From: Orobanche coerulescens
Lineage: Eukaryota > Streptophyta > Magnoliopsida > Lamiales > Orobanchaceae
Assembly: GCA_033398695.1 (NCBI GenBank)
Contig: CM065801.1
Span: 107,315,170-107,379,169, forward strand
DNA: 64,000 bases
Reading direction: 5' to 3'
Shown here: positions 24,501 to 36,573 of the stretch, in pieces
How positions within the stretch are numbered: position 1 is the first letter of the stretch
Layout: each line of letters opens with the position of its first letter
Program-made: the position numbers and the translations under genes
The notes under the pieces: generated by a model
The model's database searches: none
Told to the model about the DNA's origin: nothing
The model's input: the letters and a program-made list of their open reading frames with translations, nothing else

Positions 24501-24914
24501 CATGTTCTGTTGAGGGTATCCTCGACGAAGGGAGTTTTCCGTTTTGGGAAAAAGGGGAAGCTTAGTCCGAGGTATATTGGGCCCTTCGAGATATTGGAGA
24601 GAGTCGGTGAGTTGGCATACCGTTTAGCTTTGCCTCCGTCGTTGAGTCATGTTCATAGCGTATTTCACGTCTCCCAGCTGAGGAAGTATGTTCCGTACCC
24701 GTCCCACATTATTGATTTTGGAGACGTGGAGATCGAGAAGGATGTTACGTTCGAGGAGAGGCCCGTTAAGATTTTGGAGCGTCGAGACAAACAGTTAAGG
24801 CACAAAACCATTCCTTTGGTTAAGGTGCAATGGTCGAGACACGGAGTAGAAGAAGCGACTTGGGAGTTAGAGGAGGATATGCGTTCGAGACACCCCGAGC
24901 TTTTTGATTCTTAA
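21411..24914 (+). pseudogene. pol, chromovirus copy 2 (broken)
   Basis: Same order as copy 1: protease DSGATHSF, reverse transcriptase with FIDDILIYS, RNase H, HHCC integrase, DDE core ([23 protein letters not shown]), GPF motif and a chromodomain-like tail. The first open stretch ends at TAG 22884-22886 (CAG in copy 1). Further stops are TAG 22977, TAA 23007, TAG 23193 (CAG in copy 1) and TGA 24318 (CGA in copy 1). The integrase stretch 23250-24320 and the tail 24384-24914 are otherwise open. Most stops are C-to-T changes at CAG or CGA. Confidence 0.9.
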
Positions 24915-24949
24915 GTTTCGGGACGAAACTTTATTTTAGAGGGGGAGAA
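24913..24949 (+). other. Inverted repeat and polypurine tract, copy 2
   Basis: AAGTTTCGGGACGAAACTT at 24913-24931, then AGAGGGGGAGAA against the third LTR, identical to copy 1. Confidence 0.75.
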
Positions 24950-26898
24950 TGTAATATCCGTAATTTTTCCATTTTTAGCAGTTTCCATTTTTGGTGTATG
25001 TGTATTTTTATCGACTCACTTGTAACCGTTTCAACATTTTGAATCTACTTTATTCTTGGAGTTTTTCCATTTGGACGAGTTTTGGTGATGTTTTCACGTA
25101 ATTTCATTTTATGACATGTTTTGCCGTATGAACGTTCGATTCTCGTAAAACTCGATTGTTTTCGTTGTTTCTTGGGTTGTACAAGTCCGTATGGTTGAGT
25201 TGGTCATGTTGAGACTTCCGGTTTGTAAATACGACGTCGTATCGTGATTTTCGGACGCTTGGGTCATTTTCGTAATTTCCTATAAATTTAGGGAAATTCA
25301 TCTCCTTGTCGTATTTTGGATTCCTCGATAGTTGGAAGTGCATTTGCTTTCGAGCACTCAGCTTCGTTGTTATGAATACCTCGTATTTACACTTTTGATT
25401 CTATCCTCGTGTTGTAGTTCGTCGTCGAATCGACTGTGCAGAATTGGTGTTCGTAATCGGGTGCATGCGTGCATAACGACGTTATGCATGATCCATAACG
25501 ACGTTATGACCCTTCACAATTCAAGAGACATTTGGTTACGACGTTAACCAAAGACGGGTTACGACGTAACCATCATAACGCGTTAACGGCTTGTGTTAAC
25601 GCACGTAACGCTGTCAAGATTTTTAAACCCGACTTAACCTCGCCGCTTTCTTTTCATTCTTCTTCAACCCTTCTCGCGACGTGAGTGTTCTTGAGTGCCT
25701 TTGGAGCGATTTGTCCAGAACAATCCTTGGATTTCCTTTAGAGATTGATTATTGTGTACCAAGGGAGATTAATCTACAACATTCACATCTTCCATCAGTC
25801 GAATCCAAGGTATTTCCTCAGGAACCCTAACTTTAATGAATTTGGGGTTTTTTCGGGATTCTAGGGTTTAGTTCCGAATTGTTCATCTATATATCGATAT
25901 TCTTTATCGATTGTGATTATTGAGTGATTCTAAATCCAATTTCCTTGATTTTAATCCGTGAATTATCAATACGGGGAGATTTTGCGTGAACCCTCGCCCG
26001 TATCGATTGAACGTCTATTATCGTGATTTGTAATCGGGGTTTTGGGAGTATTCCTTTCGATTATTGATGTCCGTTGGGACTGAGTTATGCTAATTCTTCG
26101 TTTAGGAACCGTTGTTTTCCATTCGGATCATCCGTAGTCACTTTTCACTTCCGATTCTTCGAAGATGTCACAAAGGCAAGTACTTTACGTTTGTTTACAT
26201 GTTCTAGTATTTGAATTATGGCTGTATCGTGGTTGTTGTGGATGGATATGTGTATGTTCACCTAGGGACGGTCCGACGGGGCCTCTAGGGATACGTATTG
26301 CCGTGAGTGTGCGTATCGTGAACTGTGGTTAACCACCCAGGGATGTCCGACGGGGCTCTGCGGGGTACGGTGGCCGTGAGTCTCGTACCAACGGTTAACT
26401 TTGAATTGTGATTTGTTGGAGATAATGTGTTTTGCGATTGTACATTGTAAATATTCCGGAATATAAAACGTTTTCAAAAATGATTTTTGGCGCATTATTC
26501 ATCTGATTAGAATGTAGTTCAAATGGATTGTACTTGCACTAGCAGTTCTCGCTAACCCCTTAAATGGGGTAAATACTTTTTGTATTTCAGGTATTGATCG
26601 TGGGGACAAGCGAGCACCCGAGCCGTATGAGGATGATGGGCAAGCATGATATTGTCCAGAAGTTGATTATTGGTGTTCTGCCTGTCCATTATTATTGATG
26701 TCTGATTTTGGGATTTTGTATTATAAAATTGGTTTAAGTACTCGAGTACTTCCGGTTATAGTCTTTTATTTAACTTGTCATTTTATTTATGATGGTTTGT
26801 CGTTGTCGAATGTCTTGTTTGGTACGTTAGCCTGGTAGATTCCACAGTGTGGGGTCCACGGCACTGTAATATGCCCCGAACGTCTTGGGGGTGTTACA
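24950..26898 (+). repeat. Chromovirus LTR 3 (3')
   Basis: A 1949-bp LTR ending TGTTACA at 26898, followed by the CTTAC duplication. It lacks about 70 bp that LTRs 1 and 2 carry near their ends (a small deletion near 26750). Its palindrome region lies at about 25470-25610, where most sites read ACGACGT. Confidence 0.9.
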
Positions 26899-26903
26899 CT
26901 TAC
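26899..26903. other. Target site duplication, right (CTTAC)
   Basis: Exact repeat of 11005-11009, immediately after the third LTR. Confidence 0.92.
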
Positions 26904-28805
26904 GACTCCTTAGAAGGGCTGCTCCGATAGGTATAACAACTTCGCATCCATGATTTTTTGGTTGCCCTAATTCCGAACAAAGTTGTATTGTGAAATCTGC
27001 ATATAGCTGTTATAGAAAGCCTTCTGAGTGGTGGACTTGTCCGTGAGCGTATTGTTGCAGGTATGCTTAGTGCTGTACAAATTCAGGTACGAGGCCATCG
27101 GATGCTGTAGGATTGGCAGGCTTTTTTTGGTTTGTGGTATTATTCTGCAGCTTGATTGAATGTATTCTATTACTTACTCAAGAGTTCCATTTTTTTTCGT
27201 CGGCTCGTTTCTTGGTTCACAGGTGACCCCTTTTTTTCCTTCATTTTGTTTTCCGTTTTTTGTTCGCCGCCCCGCATGAACGAATTTATCAACTGCACAG
27301 GTAACACTTTTTTTCCTTCATTTTGTATTCCGTTTTGGTTCACCACCCCGCATGAACGAATTGATCGATTGCTGGTGTTTTGTCATAAGGATCAGGGACT
27401 TCGTCCGATTTGCATTTTCTGCTGTATTTGGGAATATTTTATCTGCAATTCCTACATTTTCCTTTGCTTTCGGTGCGCGAATTAATATCTGTTCTCCCCT
27501 CCCTGATTGCCATAGGCTTTTACTCTATTTTGCAAGAAAATTTCATTTTTGTTTCGAGTTATACATGTTCTGTGATCTAGGTGTCTTTTCCGAATCTTCA
27601 TCTTCAACATCTTCACAGCTTTCATGGCTGATATCACCTTTGGGGTAGGATGGACTGGTCTTATAGGTGTAACAACACCACGTACCTCAAATCTTTTGGG
27701 TAATTCTCCGTGTTTTTGCAGGATTATACTTCATATTTCGGTGACTTTTGTACGCAACATATAAATTTCTCGATTTGCTGGGCCATTTAATGTTCTGCAC
27801 AGTTTTTGCGGGCTCTTTTTGTGTTGGCTTGTTGGATTCATTTTTCGGTGCGACTCTTGTTTAGTTATTATTTAAAACTCAAACAAATTAAAACCTTAAA
27901 ATCCAAAACAAAGACTAATCTTATTTTGCCAGACCGGAGTGTCCCTCGGATCTTTGTCAAGAGCTTGAGGATCCCGGTTTTAATTTAAACGGGTTTTAAT
28001 CTCAAAATTCAAATCGAGCGCCTGAATTTGAGTCTCACCAGCTGCATGCTCCCTTTCCTGATCTTTGGGCTTCTCAAGATTATTTGTGTAGGATAGGCAG
28101 GCTTATTTTCTTTTTGGTATTCATCTGCAACCTGAGTGAATGTCTTCTATTACTTAAGAGTTCCATTTTTGTTAGTCAGATGGGAGCGGTTGAAGCACCA
28201 TTTCAGAAAGTCCCTAACATTTGTACATTTCTTTTCTTTTTTACAGTTCTACATGGGTTTATTTGTTGAAGGTTTCTGGGATTTTTTTCCTGGATGAACT
28301 TTAAAGAGGGTTCTAGAGCTGCGAAAATTTCTTTGGTGAGCTCAACATTTCCATGTCTAAACAAGAGCTATAATTTTGCAGAATGCTCTTGCCCTTGTTT
28401 TTTTCGTGATACCCCCCGGTTTCGTATAATGTTTACCAAAAAATGGCTGCGTGTGATACATTTGTACCGAGTGTAGTGTTGCTTTATTGTGTGTGATGAA
28501 TGCCTGCATATTTTTTGGTTTTAACAACAGACCAATATGTAATGTTTTGCCTAATAATTTTTTTCCCCAATAATCGGAGTTGTGCTCAGGTGGAATAAAC
28601 ATCATTTCTCCATTGATTGTTTCTTTCATAATGTTTGTATCTTGCTCTTGCCAACATAATTTTTTTTATCAACATAACTTTTTCTCTATGTATTGCAAAA
28701 TTTACCCTCAACTTACAATTGAAACAACTTTCCCTTTTTTAGAACTTCTGTCAGTTTGAAATTTTAGTATTCACTGAGATGGGAACATTCGGATCAGATT
28801 TGTTT
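26904..28805 (+). repeat. Helitron non-coding DNA, duplicated blocks
   Basis: No gene is supported. A block of about 75 bp with CCGCATGAACGAATT is tandemly repeated at about 27222-27362. A block starting GGCAGGCTT recurs at about 27115 and 28090. The stretch 27640-28085 is a diverged copy of the repeats at 94-1107, including the GATGGACTGGTCT lead-in found at 1264. A short open stretch near 26990-27110 could be coding remnant but matches no family I recognise. Confidence 0.6.
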
Positions 28806-28830
28806 TGTGTTACATAATTGAAAATTTCAG

Positions 28831-29444
28831 GTGTCGTGCTTCAGAGCAGCTTCGCTCGGAAAAAAAGTCTTGGCTGAATAATAGTAAGGATGAGATTTAC
28901 GCACTGCTTAAGGAATCTTCCGTGGATCCCAATGAAACTGCGCAGAAACTCCTACTACTAGGTAAAAACTCTCCTCTCCATTTTTGCCACTTCTCGTGTT
29001 TTACATATATATACGTACTCACTATCTGATGTCGGTTTCCCTTTTGATACCTGCTGCTTTAAATAATTTATGGTTCTTTATTTTATCTACCCTTCTGTTT
29101 CTTATTTTGAATAATGGCCTGTTTTGCGTTTGTGGTATAATTTACAGGAAAACATTTTTCCTTATGTTTATATATACGGAGGTTGAAACAGACTGTTTAA
29201 GAAAGGACTATGATATGGGACAAAAGAATGCCACAGTTTTTCTTAGTTTCCGACTGGACATTACTTGCTGTTTATATCGATGTTTTCAAACTATGATATT
29301 TTTTATGAATGATATTGATTGTGAAAATTCGTTTTTGAGTTTGCAGGCAAATCTCTCCATTCTTTACTGCAGCTATTACTAACGCAGGGCGATGTTTTCA
29401 AAAAAACACAAACCAATTCCAGTGTTGATCCTCAGATAGTCTGA
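28831..29444 (+). pseudogene. Captured fragment of a GBF-interacting protein 1-like gene
   Basis: The exon 28831-28961, bounded by a CAG acceptor and a GGTAAA donor, encodes DEIYALLKESSVDPNETAQK followed by a leucine run. This resembles the N-terminal GIP1/DUF1296 domain of plant GBF-interacting proteins, where the DPNET and QKLLL motifs end the domain. A second in-frame segment, 29347-29444, follows an acceptor and ends in TGA; it is not recognised and may be readthrough. Most of the host gene is missing. It lies in Helitron sequence just before the next LTR insertion, consistent with transduplication. The match is from memory of the family. Confidence 0.6.
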
Positions 29445-29502
29445 GGCACTCCTCACAATAGAGTAGGTTAACGCATACTTAATATTTTCAAAATACATAA
29501 TG

Positions 29503-29507
29503 TCATA
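29503..29507. other. Target site duplication, left (TCATA)
   Basis: TCATA precedes the LTR at 29508 and recurs at 48215-48219 after the distal LTR end. Confidence 0.9.
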
Positions 29508-30697
29508 TGTTGTGTCAAGAATTACACTCTCCGACCGGCGATCGCCTCGGAGATCGGGCGACCTAGCCACTGCCGAGCAGCCAAGGCAGAACTGCCGACC
29601 AGCGACCAGGCGACCGAGCCTTAGCCCAGCGGACAAGCTAAATCGGCCAAGCGAAGGTCCCAGGACAAGTCCCGGTGCCGAGCGATCGACACCAAATACG
29701 ATCGTCTCTTGGCACTCGGCGACCGACTCCTGGCGATCGACTAGTGGACGATCCTCTCTCGGCACCTGCCGACCGACCCTTGGTGACCGACCAATGCCGA
29801 CCCTCAGCAACTGGCCGATGGAGACCTCTGCTGACCAGCTAGAGACGACCGCCTCATGTCGATCAGCGCCGATGGCCATCCAGTCGGCAAAGGCCGAGCC
29901 TCAAGACTAGCACCACGTGCAAGATCCGAGACAAGATCCGCATATCTCGGATCATTGACCACAGCCTGGCAGAATCTTTCCACCAGCCGACAAGCCGCCG
30001 AAAGCTGTTAGTAGGGCCGCATGTGACAGTGACTCCGGACGCGTGCTGGCTCCTCATTGGACCGCCCAGCTGGCGCCTGCCTCTTCCTTGGACTTTAGCC
30101 CGACAGCCTGGGTGATCGCCCCATTATAATATTGGCCGGCGGACGATCGCCCCATTATTATAATGGCCGAAAGGCGATCGCCCACCAAAGGACAAGACTG
30201 GGCTACCACTATAAATACACGGCTCCCTACACTTGTCCAAAGGACCGAGATTTTGGCTCACAAAGCACTCTATGCATTCCCACGAGATTCAGCACTTGGA
30301 TTCTTCTTGAACTTCCTTCGGATTTCACGCAATACAGAAGCAAAACATCAAGCACTTGGCTATCTCCAACTCTTGGCAACAGCTATCATTCGGTCTTACT
30401 TCTCCCGGCCTCTCTCATCAGGAAGACGATCGGCGGGGACGAAGAACACCGAGCTTCGCTCAAGAGCCGGATTAACAGAGTCTTTTTACACTCATTGTAT
30501 CTAGATTTCTCACATTAATACTTGTATCCACGAATATTTGTATTAATAACATCTCGCGAGAGCATTCAAGCCCAGGCCTAACAAACCTGGCAAATCTTGT
30601 ATTATTTATCTTCTCTCAGAGGTGCTCCCGCAAATTGTTGTTTGTTGTCCGTCTCCAGCAGTATTTAATCTTCGGATAAATATTTTGGGCAACAACA
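29508..30697 (+). repeat. 5' LTR of the gag-only element
   Basis: A 1190-bp LTR. A TATA box CTATAAATA lies at about 30209-30217, also present in the 3' LTR at about 47726. The first half is GC-rich with many CGATCG-like motifs. Open frames here (for example 29500-29910 on plus) are uninterrupted GC-rich sequence without domain support. Confidence 0.88.
30209..30217 (+). promoter_or_regulatory. LTR TATA box
   Basis: CTATAAATA followed about 25-35 bp later by CTCCCTACACTTGTCC, a plausible transcription start region. It is conserved in the distal LTR half at 47726-47734. Confidence 0.6.
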
Positions 30698-30699
30698 AT

Positions 30700-30716
30700 T
30701 GGCGCTAGAAGGAGGG
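30700..30716 (+). other. Primer binding site
   Basis: TGGCGCTAGAAGGAGGG begins two bases after the 5' LTR. TGGCGCY... starts are used by Tat/Athila-type plant elements; the exact tRNA is not determined. Confidence 0.65.
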
Positions 30717-30825
30717 CATCCAACCCTCGAATTTTTATACCTACCGTCCCAAAGAACACTCACTGTTCTCGGGGCAGATACTTGAAGTGACACTCACTGC
30801 ACTTCAAAGAAATCTTTCAGAAATC

Positions 30826-32160
30826 ATGTCTTCCGCCTCCGCATCGAAGAAAGCCGCTGACGAGCCGGCCAGACCCCCCGTTCTGTCCCATTCCGAGCCG
30901 CAGCCGATGGTGGAAGGCAGCCGCCGCGGTCAGAGGCGCTCGATCCCATCCCTGGGCGGCGGCCCGAGCCTCTCGCTCGATCAGCTCTGAACCAAGGAAC
31001 AGATAGACGAGGTCATGGCCGTCCTACAGGAGCGACGGAGTGCTCTCGACGCGCCTCCTGCTATCACCCCCTCGGCCTCCCGCCGTAAGTCCAAGCGGAA
31101 GCTCAAGGCGTTACTGGCCGAGCGATCGCCAGGAGGCTCTCGTCCGCAAGAGGAGGCGCTCGGCAGCCGGGGCACCTCTGTCTTCGATCGCCTGGGCAGT
31201 GACCCGACCTGGCGACCGGGGCAGTCCGGCCCCAGCTACGAGACGACGGAGCTTGAGTCCGTCACCAGGAGTTCGGCCTACCCGGCTCCCAGAAGGCAGC
31301 CTAGCCGCCTGGCTCCCGCTCGCCAAATAGCCGAGGTCGGCAGCAGCGGAGTCCGGAGATCGGTACACGATCGCCTCGGCTCCCGTTCCCAAAGCCGATC
31401 AGCGAGTGGCCGAGCCACGACGATTGCCGCATTACAACGTCAGCTCGACGACGTGAAAGCGCTCCTGGAATCCAGGGCAGGCGCCATGAAGACGATCACC
31501 GAGCCAAGCGAGCCGCTCGCGATCGACATCGAGCTCGCCCCCGTGCAGCACAGGATAGCTCCCCCGCAAACACCCGTGTACGAGGGGCGATTGGACCCCC
31601 ATACGCACCTGAGGAAGTTCAACATCTACATGACCGGGTGTGGGGCATCTGATGCGACCAGGTGCCGAATGTTCCCTATGACGCTGGACGACCTCGCCCA
31701 CCGGTGGTACACCTCGTTGCCACCTCGATCCATTGGCTCCTTTAACGAGCTGGCGCACGTCTTCACAGAATACTTCGCCACCAGGGTCGTCCGGCCAGAA
31801 GGTAGCCTTCGCATGATGCAAATCAAGCAGGGAGAAGAAGAGTCCGACTCGGACTACATCGACCGGGTAGACGTGATCATCCTCAACGGCGAGCCCGTAA
31901 GCGATGAGACCGCCCTCTACGCGGTCCTAGGAGGATTTCAGGGCTTTTCGCCTATGTTCAGGCATCTCACGAAGACCCAACCGGCGACCTACGCAGCCTT
32001 CCGGGCTAGAGCCGCAGAATTCCTGTCCAGGCAAAGGCTTCTTCTTAGTCTAGGAGTAGAGCGATCGGCGCCCGCGCGACGACCTCCAGTCTCCCAGCCC
32101 GATCGCTACTATCCATCAGAGCCGGAGGACTCGCTCACCGCCTACAGTCCAACATTTTAA
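30826..32160 (+). pseudogene. gag of the non-autonomous element (one stop)
   Basis: Capsid-type protein. From the ATG at 30826 the frame is open except for a TGA at 30988-30990, then continues in the same frame to 32160. The N-terminal half is Ser/Arg/Pro-rich. The retrotransposon gag domain spans about 31560-32040, with DPHTHLRKFNIYM, the hydrophobic LDDLAHRWYTSLP segment, FTEYF and the LRMMQIKQGEEESDSDYI helix. No zinc knuckle, protease or polymerase follows. A shorter product could start at Met 31015 (381 residues). The single stop may be a CGA-to-TGA change, which is inference. Confidence 0.8.
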
Positions 32161-32161
32161 A

Positions 32162-32840
32162 TGAGGGACTAAGGCTCGCGATCGCCTACGCCGCACATCA
32201 TAAAGCCATGGTCCTGGCAGTCGATGGAACCGGCTGCTTCGGCCATGCAAGGTCCCTTTCGGCCGAGATCGCCCGCCCTTCGTTTAAATACGAGGTCGGC
32301 GTAGTCTGAGGGCTCTCCAAAATTAATCAGTGGACACGTGCCACAACCCCCGTCTCAACGTACACCGTCGAGGTCGGCCATCTCCATGGCTGGCCGAGGT
32401 GGAAGCAGAGCTAACAAGCCGCGGGCGTGGAGTTGATTCATCAGACGCTGCCCCGCGCAAGGACTCCTCTAGACCGAGACCGCACGCCCTTCGTTTAAAT
32501 ACGAGGCGAGGCGCAGCCTAACAGAGGACCCTCATAATAAAGTGAGTCACGAGACACTCAATGTCTTCGCGCACCAAGACACGGTCATGGAGTCGGTCCA
32601 TCGATCTCCACGACTGTGCACGATTCCTCAAACAAGCGAAACCATCAAGTTTCCGAGGGGGATCGGACAATGTTGTTTTTGCAGGTACAAGACCGAAAGA
32701 TAGCTAGCCAATCGACCATGATAGCCCAAGTCCGAATCCTAAGTCAGCTCAGCAAGATTGCCCGTCCTCATCCTTACACGATCGCCAGCAAGAACCACCT
32801 CGCCCCATGTCTTCAACATAGGAGCAAGCTGGGGGGCAAT
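32162..32840 (+). repeat. Non-coding tail of the gag-only element and polypurine tract
   Basis: No reading frame of note. A block with CCCTTCGTTTAAATACGAGG occurs twice (about 32277 and 32492), each followed by a CCTC/CTCT stretch. The G-rich tract GGGGGGCAAT ends at 32840 against the 3' LTR and is the likely polypurine tract. Confidence 0.65.
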
Positions 32841-33364
32841 TGTTGTGTCAAGAATTACACTCTCCGACCGGCGATCGCCTCGGAGATCGGGCGACCTAGC
32901 CACCGCGAGCAAAGGCGTAATCCGCGACCGGCGACTGTGCGGCCGAGCCTTAGCCCAGCGGACAAGCTAAATCGGCCAAGCGAAGGTCCCAGGACAAGTC
33001 CCGGTGCCGAGCGATCGACACCAAATACGATTGTCTCTTGGCACTCGGCGACCGACTCCTGGCAATCGACTAGTGGACGATCCTCTCTCGGCACCTGCCG
33101 ACCGACCCTTGGTGACCGACCAATGCCGACCCTCAGCAACTGGCCGATGGCGACCTCTGCTGACCAGCTAGAGACGACCGCCTCATGTCGATCAGCGCCG
33201 ATGGCCATCCAGTCGGCAAAGGCCGAGCCTCAAGACTGGCACCACGTGCAAGATCCGAGACAAGATCCGCATATCTCGGATCATTGACCACAGCCTGGCA
33301 GAATCTTTCCACCAGCCGACAAGCCGCCGAAAGCTGTCAGTAGGGCCGCATGTGACATTGATTC
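32841..33364 (+). repeat. 3' LTR of the gag-only element, first part
   Basis: Matches 29508-30045. It is broken at 33364 by the minus-strand element. The last five bases (GATTC, 33360-33364) are the duplicated target. The final ~39 bp are repeated again after the insertion, from 47513, so a small tandem duplication existed before it. Confidence 0.88.
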
Positions 33365-36300
33365 TGTAACACCCCCAATCCACTCAGGGATATTACACGC
33401 CGTAGACCCTCTCCTCGAGGATCTACCAGGCTGGTAACAATATTTAACATCTCGACAATGCCTTCAAGGCTACAATGACTCAGTAGACCGATTTGGTCTT
33501 TCCACAAATACATACAACTCAAATACAACTCATGCCCACGCAGGGGACAAAATACAACTACACCTGCATAACGGAACAATACAAAGAAATGGAAAATAAG
33601 GTACAATCGAACCAACACACGATGTACGGTTCCTCATGTGATTAGTATCGATCATCTTTCATCATCCTTCGTGCCGACTCGTATTATGCTCCAAAACCCG
33701 AATGCAAAACAGACATCCACCCCGAATACTGGGGTTAGCAAAACTCCACCGCTTTTGCTAGTGCAAATACAAAGTGCAAATACGAGCCATACAATTCACA
33801 TTCCACGAATAACAATAACCGAGGATCCTCAAAGATCCAAACGAAGCGAAAAGTACTTCCCGAGGCAAGGGTTTGAGAAAACATTTCAAAAACGAAATAT
33901 CATAAATCAATGGGAATAATTTATAAAACGGTTTAGAATGCCATCGAGAGTTTTAATAGAAAACAATTTAGGATTATCAAATCCTACTTTTCAAAACCAA
34001 AAGACAAAAAGGGGTCACCGCCCAAAGGTTTACTTTACGGAAAATGACATTAACCAAGTCGTTGGGATTTTAGCCCCAACCAGAAACGACTTTTATAAAC
34101 CATTGGGATTTTAGCCCCAAATCTCATCAACTCACAAGACACGAGAACGTCAACAAGGTTCGCTTTTCCAACGTCAAAATCCACAAATAAATGATTTAAA
34201 ACAAACAACAAAATACTCTAGAGCCATCCTAGCCAAGTAGGCCAAACGAACAACTTACCTCTTACACATTTAGTCAATGCATGCAAATGAAAACCGTTCA
34301 AAAGTACTCATTTCCGGAAATGCCAATATCAAATCACATTTGCAAAAATGCACCACAATTAACCGTCGATCCACACCTCCGTGACCCCTACCGAGACCCG
34401 TCGGATCTAAACCGTAGTTGTTAACAGCAAATCACGTCGATCCACACCTCCGTGGACCCCTACCGAGACCCGTCGGATCTAACCCGTAGTGAGCATACAC
34501 ACACACGTTACTCATGCAATACTAACATGCTAAGAATGTAAGTTCATTAAGAATACTCACTAGAGATGGCCATTAACTCGACACCATTATCAAACTCTTC
34601 AAAATTACGATAACAAGATTAAATAAGGAAATACACGATTCCATAACTTAAACAATAGGAGTATCATCATAAAATCCTTCAACGTTCAAAATAACCAAAT
34701 CATAATCAATTCTCAAAACACCGTTCACAAATCACACTCGTTTTGAAAGAAAGCCTTTAACGAGGCCAAACCGAAATCCTTTGAAACTTCATTTCAAATA
34801 ACCAAACAAACGCATCAAGACGACCACCGATCATCATATCCATAAAACGAGAAAAGTATGGGCAAGGTACTTGCCTCGAATAAGAACAACGCGGAGAATC
34901 GACCGAAGTAGGTTGGCCCGAACCGACTACGAACCCGCCGACTCCACCGAACGCAAACTCACGTTCATAAACTACGAAGGACAAATAATAACAGTGAAAC
35001 GAATTCCATAACACGACTCAAAGCCGTCGAATTCAAAGAACGAATGACGAAAGTTCACGGATTTCCCCCCAAAACGGCCAAGAACACGATTCGTTCCGTC
35101 AAAACCCGAAAACGGAATTCCAAGTTGAAATATGGATATACAATCCATAGAATATGTTTAATAACATCATTTAACCATAATCGATCCATCGAAAACGGAT
35201 GAAAAACGAGATCGGGGATAAATCCCCCAAAAAGTCAATTCGAAGGAAATCAAGAAATATACTTCGATTCGACGAAGAACAATGGATTAGATGATGTTAA
35301 ACACAATAATACTATCAAGATTAATCATACCCATCATGAATTAATCAACAACACGGAACGAATCGGACGAAAATGCAAAAATCCCCAAATTCACGAAATT
35401 AGGGTTCTAAGGAAGATTACCTTGATTCGCTGGATCAAAGGTTGATAAAGGACGATCGATTGATGTTATGAACCCAAGGACTTCATGGATTTGTTTTTAA
35501 ACAACATGGCTTCGTCGCCCATGAATCGCCACTCGGGGATGGAGAAGGAAGGAAATGAAAAACGAAGTGAAATGTGACTGCTCAGCCATATTTATATCGC
35601 CACTTAGCGTGGCGCTAGCCTTCCCGGACTAGCGTGCGCTATCGGCCGCAGATCGCCGAGTACCTCGGCCGGGCCCACAACACCCGGCATCACCGACCAA
35701 CCCCGCCGAACGAACTGCCGACCAACTCCGCTAGCGTGCGCTACGGCCGGATGCTCGCGCTAGCCGACTCGGCCCAAAGAGCCATCGGATCGAATCGCCC
35801 GGCCAGTAACGACGCTAGCCGGCCGACAGGCGCTACGCCGCCGACTAGCGCGCTACGCTCGGCGTAGCGTGGCGCTACTCGCCGATCTCGACCGAGTCCG
35901 AACCTCGAAACCCCATCGCCTGTGCCCGATAACAGACGCTAGCCACCCGGCACAGGCGCGCTACACTGCCGGTTAGCGGCGCAGCCTTCCGGCCAGAAGC
36001 GTGCGCTACGCGGTTCCCGCACCGTCGGCCGGTGCCCGCAATCATCCCGCCACCGTCCGGCCAGTCCCGCCACCGCCAGGGCTCGACGACCCGATTTCCG
36101 AAAACAGACGGAACGAACACGACGAAAAGTTCGCGGACAAGATAAACGACTCGAAATGAAAGCGTAATACCATAATTAGTCATACGCGACCAAGAAACGG
36201 GTCGAGACAACAATTACAGATACGGATACCCGTAACTTTCAAGAAATTACAAAATGGCCCAAAACGCCCGGAAATCACGATACGTGATCGAATAACCAAA

Positions 36301-36573
36301 CCGAAGTTCACAACACGTCCAACAAAGTTAAACGGACTTGCGGGAAACTCGAAACAACAGTTTCGGACGAGATTCGCAAGAATCGAACTCAAGTGCGGAA
36401 AAGTCGCGAAAAAAACACGGAACTCAACAAAACGACACCGAAACGAACTCGGATGTCAAAAAGTGTAGAATTAATCATTCTCAGAATGACGAAACGGCCA
36501 TGAGCGAGTCGTCAAAACAGACTTCCGCCGAAAAAAAAGAAATTACCGGAAATCGAAAATTGCGGATATTACA
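33365..36573 (-). repeat. LARD LTR a (3' LTR in element sense)
   Basis: A 3209-bp LTR. In element sense a TATA box (TATAAATATGGC, about 35586-35600) lies downstream of a GC-rich palindrome array at about 35600-36010. A CACCTCCGTG-GACCCC block is duplicated at about 34370-34495. Confidence 0.88.
35580..36015 (-). promoter_or_regulatory. GC-rich palindrome array and TATA box in LARD LTR a
   Basis: Multiple copies of TAGCGTGCGCTA-like and TAGCGCGCGCTA-like near-palindromes lie directly upstream (minus sense) of TATAAATATGGC. The equivalent arrays are at about 41060-41480 and 46520-46945. The three arrays differ from each other by many small indels while the flanks are nearly identical. Confidence 0.5.

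Larger units (their letters stand above)
11010..26898 (+). mobile_element. Ty3/gypsy chromovirus (Tekay/Del type), three LTRs and two internal regions
   Basis: LTRs lie at 11010-13037, 17976-19994 and 24950-26898, all starting TGTAATATCCGTAATTTT and ending GTTACA. Two coding internal regions (13038-17975 and 19995-24949) each carry a primer site, gag, protease, reverse transcriptase, RNase H, integrase and a chromodomain-like tail in the gypsy order. A single 5-bp duplication (CTTAC) flanks the whole array, so this is one insertion later expanded, most simply by unequal recombination between LTRs. Neither copy has a fully open polyprotein. The chromodomain-like end ([18 protein letters not shown]) and the tRNA-iMet primer site point to the Tekay/Del clade. 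Confidence 0.9.

Noticed and set aside
29500..29910. GC-rich open frames in the LTR of the gag-only element (also 32616-33287)
   Set aside because: They cross the LTR edge and upstream unrelated sequence, and long frames on both strands are expected at this base composition.
34757..35014. 85-residue minus-strand frame repeated at 40230 and 45690
   Set aside because: It lies within the LARD LTR and is repeated only because the LTR is. No homology is recognised.
35580..36015. Possible CRISPR-like or satellite array
   Set aside because: Motifs are irregularly spaced near-palindromes without uniform repeats or spacers, confined to LTRs of a plant element.
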